This document shows, piece by piece, positions 5,804 to 7,463 of a stretch of 7,463 nt of DNA. Origin of the DNA: Thermoplasmata archaeon (GTDB lineage Archaea > Thermoplasmatota > Thermoplasmata > Lutacidiplasmatales > UBA184); NCBI GenBank assembly GCA_013044425.1, contig JABEUK010000163.1, forward strand, positions 1 through 7,463, in the 5' to 3' direction. The notes under the pieces are model-generated. The model was not told where the DNA came from, searched no databases, and worked only from the letters and a program-made list of their open reading frames with translations. A program made the translations under genes and the position numbers. Positions within the stretch are counted from its first letter, which is position 1. Each line of letters begins with the position of its first letter.

Positions 5804-6670
5804 TCATGACCCGTCGGTCATCGGCCGGGCCGGGCGTGGGCACGCCTCCCCGCTGCCCGCCGCCCGGGCGAGACGCCGCGCAGTCCAGATGAGGACGAAG
5901 ACGGCCAGGGGGAACGCCAAGGCGAGCAGCGGGTAGTAGTACGTGACGAAGCCCGTGAGAAACGCCGCCGCGCTCGTTCCGGCGACGACGTTCCACAGGA
6001 GTAGCGTTCCGCACGCCGGGCAGTTCACGAGAAGGGCCGCGACTCCGCCGAGGGCTCCTGACCCTGCCGAGGACGCCCGCGAGGCCCTCGATCGGAACAG
6101 GGCGACGGTGAGGGTCACGTTCAGCGCGAAGAGCAGGGTGGCCGCGAAGAGGATGACCAGCACGAGCGGGTAGATCACGAGCTCGAACGATGGCGTGACC
6201 ACGAGGACGGCTGCCGGCGTGATCCCGACATAGCCGCAACAAAGGACGTTCGTCGCCGAGGGGTAGCTCGCCGCCGCGATCCCGGGGCCCGACAGATCGA
6301 GGCTGTACAGGCTCGCCACGAACGCGAAGAAGATCGCGTAGAACGCCGCGGAGAGGTAGAGCGCGCGGCGGTGTCGAGGATCGAGAAGATTCCGCGCGAG
6401 AGCGCCCCGCGCCGTAGTAGTGCCGTGCGTGGACCAGGCGTGCATGAGATCGCGTACGGAGGCGACCACAATCGCGGCGCCCACGGCCAGGCTCACGAAG
6501 ACCGCGACGGCGAGGATCTCCCATCGGCTGTCGAGCGCCGTCGAGTAGGTCGTCGTCCAGTTTCCGGGATAGAGACCCATCGGTACGAAGATCAGCCCGA
6601 CCCCGAGAAGAACCCGCAGGATCGCCCGACGTTCCGAAGCGGTGGGATCCGGATCCGTGCCCGCCTGCAT
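5804..6670 (-). CDS. Multi-pass membrane protein with CC and CPAC cysteine motifs, function unknown
   Basis: From the ATG at 6670 the protein is 288 aa. Hydrophobic segments lie near residues 17-36, 51-72, 103-124, 147-160 (short), 164-192, 209-231 and 241-264, so about six membrane spans. Two paired-cysteine motifs stand out: LCCGYVGITP (C144, C145) just before a hydrophobic stretch, and NCPACGTLLL (C217, C220) at the start of the penultimate span, followed by a glycine/alanine-rich segment and PLLALAFPLAVFVLIW. Such motifs suggest metal binding or thiol redox chemistry within or beside the membrane. I do not recognise the family. The frame is open to 6961, but the extra 97 residues have shadow-like composition and run into the divergent promoter; the start at 6670 places the first span about 17 residues from the N terminus and has a GGGTGG-like site about 10 nt upstream. 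It converges on the hotdog gene. Confidence 0.75.
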   Translation of the reverse strand: MQAGTDPDPTASERRAILRVLLGVGLIFVPMGLYPGNWTTTYSTALDSRWEILAVAVFVSLAVGAAIVVASVRDLMHAWSTHGTTTARGALARNLLDPRHRRALYLSAAFYAIFFAFVASLYSLDLSGPGIAAASYPSATNVLCCGYVGITPAAVLVVTPSFELVIYPLVLVILFAATLLFALNVTLTVALFRSRASRASSAGSGALGGVAALLVNCPACGTLLLWNVVAGTSAAAFLTGFVTYYYPLLALAFPLAVFVLIWTARRLARAAGSGEACPRPARPMTDGS

Positions 6671-6690
6671 TCGACGGAACCACCCTTCGA

Positions 6691-6876
6691 TCAGCCATGA
6701 GAGGAGTGTTCGTACGAAACGGCCTCCGGCCCCGGAAGCGCTCCCTCTTGGATCGCCCTTCGGAAAGCCGAAGCGCAGGAAACATGGTCCGAGGGATCGT
6801 CGAGGTCGAAGGAAATCGGGAACCGATCGAGGCCCGGGGCCTCCGCAAACTCCGCTGGGGTCGTCAGATCCCGCAT
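6691..6876 (-). CDS. Possible small protein upstream of the membrane gene
   Basis: A 61-aa frame beginning MRDLTTPAEFAEAPGLDRF runs on the minus strand from ATG 6876 to TGA 6691, ending 20 nt before the membrane protein start. Its composition (acidic, with FPISFDLDDPSD and a predicted helix SAFRRAIQEG) is more protein-like than the competing frames. About 70 percent of third positions are G or C by my count. An alternative ATG at 6939 would give 82 aa. There is no recognised domain and only a weak AAGG before the start. If it is not a gene, 6671-6921 is plain intergenic DNA holding one small hairpin, CTTCGG-AAAG-CCGAAG (6758-6773). Confidence 0.3.
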   Translation of the reverse strand: MRDLTTPAEFAEAPGLDRFPISFDLDDPSDHVSCASAFRRAIQEGALPGPEAVSYEHSSHG

Positions 6877-6921
6877 CGGTGCCTTGGATGCATCCCGCTT
6901 CCTCGAGCGGGTGGCATGACC

Positions 6922-6957
6922 GATATTTAGGACCAACATATATTCGAAACATATGTG
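6922..6957 (+). promoter_or_regulatory. AT-rich divergent promoter and possible VapB operator
   Basis: An abrupt AT-rich island carries GATATTTA at 6922-6929, about 26-33 nt before the GTG at 6955. This is the right place for an archaeal TATA box driving a leaderless mRNA, and no ribosome binding site precedes the GTG. Between them CATAT (6937-6941) and ATATG (6951-6955) form a dyad around TTCGAA (6943-6948), overlapping the start codon. VapB proteins usually repress their own promoter at such dyads. The same island could serve the minus-strand genes. Confidence 0.5.
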
Positions 6958-7275
6958 GCAACGCGGACAGTGGCCTTGGACGGGGAGGCCTACGAACTGC
7001 TTCGCCGAAGCAAGAAGAGCGCCGAGAGCTTCAGCGAAGTAGTGAAGCGACTCGCGCGCGCACTCGAATCCGTTTCCCAACTCGAGGTTCTAGATGTTAC
7101 CGAGCCGCTTGCCGTGGACGCCGCCCGATTGGGCGGCGAGTGCGCTCGTCGTGGAAGTTCGGTGGGCAGCCTGGATCTTATCGTGGCGGCGGTGGCCAAG
7201 CATCACCGCGCCACGATCCTGACCAAGGACTCGGACTTCTCCAGGATCCCGGGAATCGCGGTCGAGACCTACTAG
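6955..7275 (+). CDS. VapB antitoxin fused in frame to the C-terminal half of a PIN (VapC) toxin; probable inactivated vapBC remnant
   Basis: The 106-aa frame starts at GTG 6955. Residues 1-35 (ATRTVALDGEAYELLRR, then SFSEVVKRLAR) are a typical archaeal-type VapB N terminus that binds DNA as a dimer. From about residue 37 the sequence is the end of a PIN ribonuclease: LEVLDVTEPLAVDAARLG, then GSLDLIVAAVAKHHRATILT with D74, and KDSDFSRIPGIAVE with D92/D94. A whole VapC has about 130 residues and begins with a VLDTS-type motif holding the first catalytic aspartate. That motif, the following conserved Glu, and the toxin-neutralising C terminus of VapB are all missing. The simplest explanation is an in-frame deletion joining antitoxin to toxin. 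The product should lack RNase activity but may keep repressor function. A functional natural fusion is the less likely alternative. The GTG is preferred over the out-of-frame ATG at 6953. Confidence 0.82.
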   Translation: MATRTVALDGEAYELLRRSKKSAESFSEVVKRLARALESVSQLEVLDVTEPLAVDAARLGGECARRGSSVGSLDLIVAAVAKHHRATILTKDSDFSRIPGIAVETY

Positions 7276-7429
7276 CTCACGGGTGGTCCTGAACCTCCGC
7301 AGGCGTCTCAGATTGCCCTCGAACCCGATCGATCGATTTCGGTTCAGCGGGTCCTGAACGTCGTTTCGAGCCTACCCATCACTTCGATAGAAACCCACTC
7401 CGCCCCGGGGAAGCCCTCCCCGCCCGCCG
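7276..7429 (+). other. Intergenic region with small inverted repeats, no gene seen
   Basis: No credible frame is present. It holds a direct repeat GGTCCTGAAC (7285-7294 and 7350-7359), a hairpin GTTCAG-CGGGTC-CTGAAC (7342-7359), a GAACC/GGTTC pair (7321-7325/7341-7345) around GATCGATCGAT, and a GC hairpin CGGGG-AAGCCCT-CCCCG (7406-7422). One of these may end transcription of the VapB-PIN gene. Confidence 0.4.
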
Positions 7430-7463
7430 ATATGATTTTATGAATTTTAGTAAATACTAATAC
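7430..7463. promoter_or_regulatory. Extremely AT-rich terminal stretch with a dyad, likely promoter/operator of a gene beyond the window
   Basis: After GC-rich DNA the last 34 bases contain only five G or C. They hold a direct repeat ATTTTA (7435-7440 and 7444-7449) and a perfect inverted repeat TTAGTA-AA-TACTAA (7447-7460), partly overlapping. Such a sharp change is best explained by a TATA-containing promoter with an operator, or by the edge of a transferred segment. The direction cannot be told. Confidence 0.45.

Noticed and set aside
6671..6961. 97-residue N-terminal extension of the minus-strand membrane protein
   Set aside because: Open only because of high GC; the composition is unlike a protein domain, and it would start inside the divergent VapB-PIN gene. 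ATG 6670 gives a compact membrane protein.
6953..7042. ATG at 6953 as the start of the antitoxin gene
   Set aside because: Different frame, which reaches TAG at 7040-7042 after 29 codons without any antitoxin similarity; GTG 6955 is in frame with the VapB-PIN product.
7441..7460. Short ATG-to-TAA frame (MNFSKY) in the AT-rich tail
   Set aside because: Six codons in what is better read as promoter DNA; no evidence of translation.
1..7463. CRISPR array, tRNA or rRNA genes
   Set aside because: Looked for regularly spaced repeats, tRNA T-loop (GGTTCRA) cloverleaf contexts and conserved rRNA blocks on both strands; none seen. The GGGTTCG at 1279 has no matching acceptor or anticodon arms.

Overview
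This is a GC-rich window from a prokaryotic chromosome. I lean towards an archaeon, possibly related to Thermoplasmata, at low confidence. Three things point that way: a VapB antitoxin of the type common in archaea, an AT-rich promoter placed as for a leaderless archaeal transcript, and my recollection that ferrochelatase plus protoporphyrinogen-oxidase type genes occur in Thermoplasma and relatives while most archaea lack them. No rRNA or tRNA is present to settle it. Clear GGAGG-type ribosome binding sites sit 7-8 nt before hemG and the radical SAM gene.

Layout. 1-111 is the last 36 codons of an unrecognised gene. It is abutted by a complete IS630-family insertion sequence (111-1275) with 22-bp imperfect inverted repeats, a TA target duplication and an intact 364-aa DD34E transposase on the minus strand. 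About 300 bp without a confident gene follow; they hold a perfect 9-bp hairpin that hides a strong ribosome binding site. Next is a tight three-gene plus-strand operon with 4-bp overlaps: ferrochelatase hemH, an FAD-dependent porphyrinogen oxidase hemG, and a radical SAM/SPASM protein (1577-5048, with hemH translation perhaps starting at 1541). A T-rich, hairpin-bearing gap leads to a hotdog-fold thioesterase-like gene (5192-5677). A long hairpin (5769-5803) lies between that gene and a convergent minus-strand multi-pass membrane protein carrying CC and CPAC cysteine motifs (5804-6670), which may be preceded by a very small ORF. On the other side of an AT-rich divergent promoter region is a 106-aa ORF in which a VapB antitoxin is fused in frame to only the C-terminal half of a PIN toxin. 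The last 34 bases are extremely AT-rich and carry a dyad, probably the promoter or operator of a gene beyond the window.

How the genes work together. HemG and HemH are the porphyrin(ogen)-oxidation and iron-insertion enzymes of late heme synthesis. The third operon gene is an AhbD/NirJ-like radical SAM protein, and no coproheme decarboxylase (HemQ/ChdC) is present here. An attractive but unproven reading is a hybrid pathway in which the radical SAM enzyme carries out the final step from coproheme to heme. The other genes have no evident link to heme.
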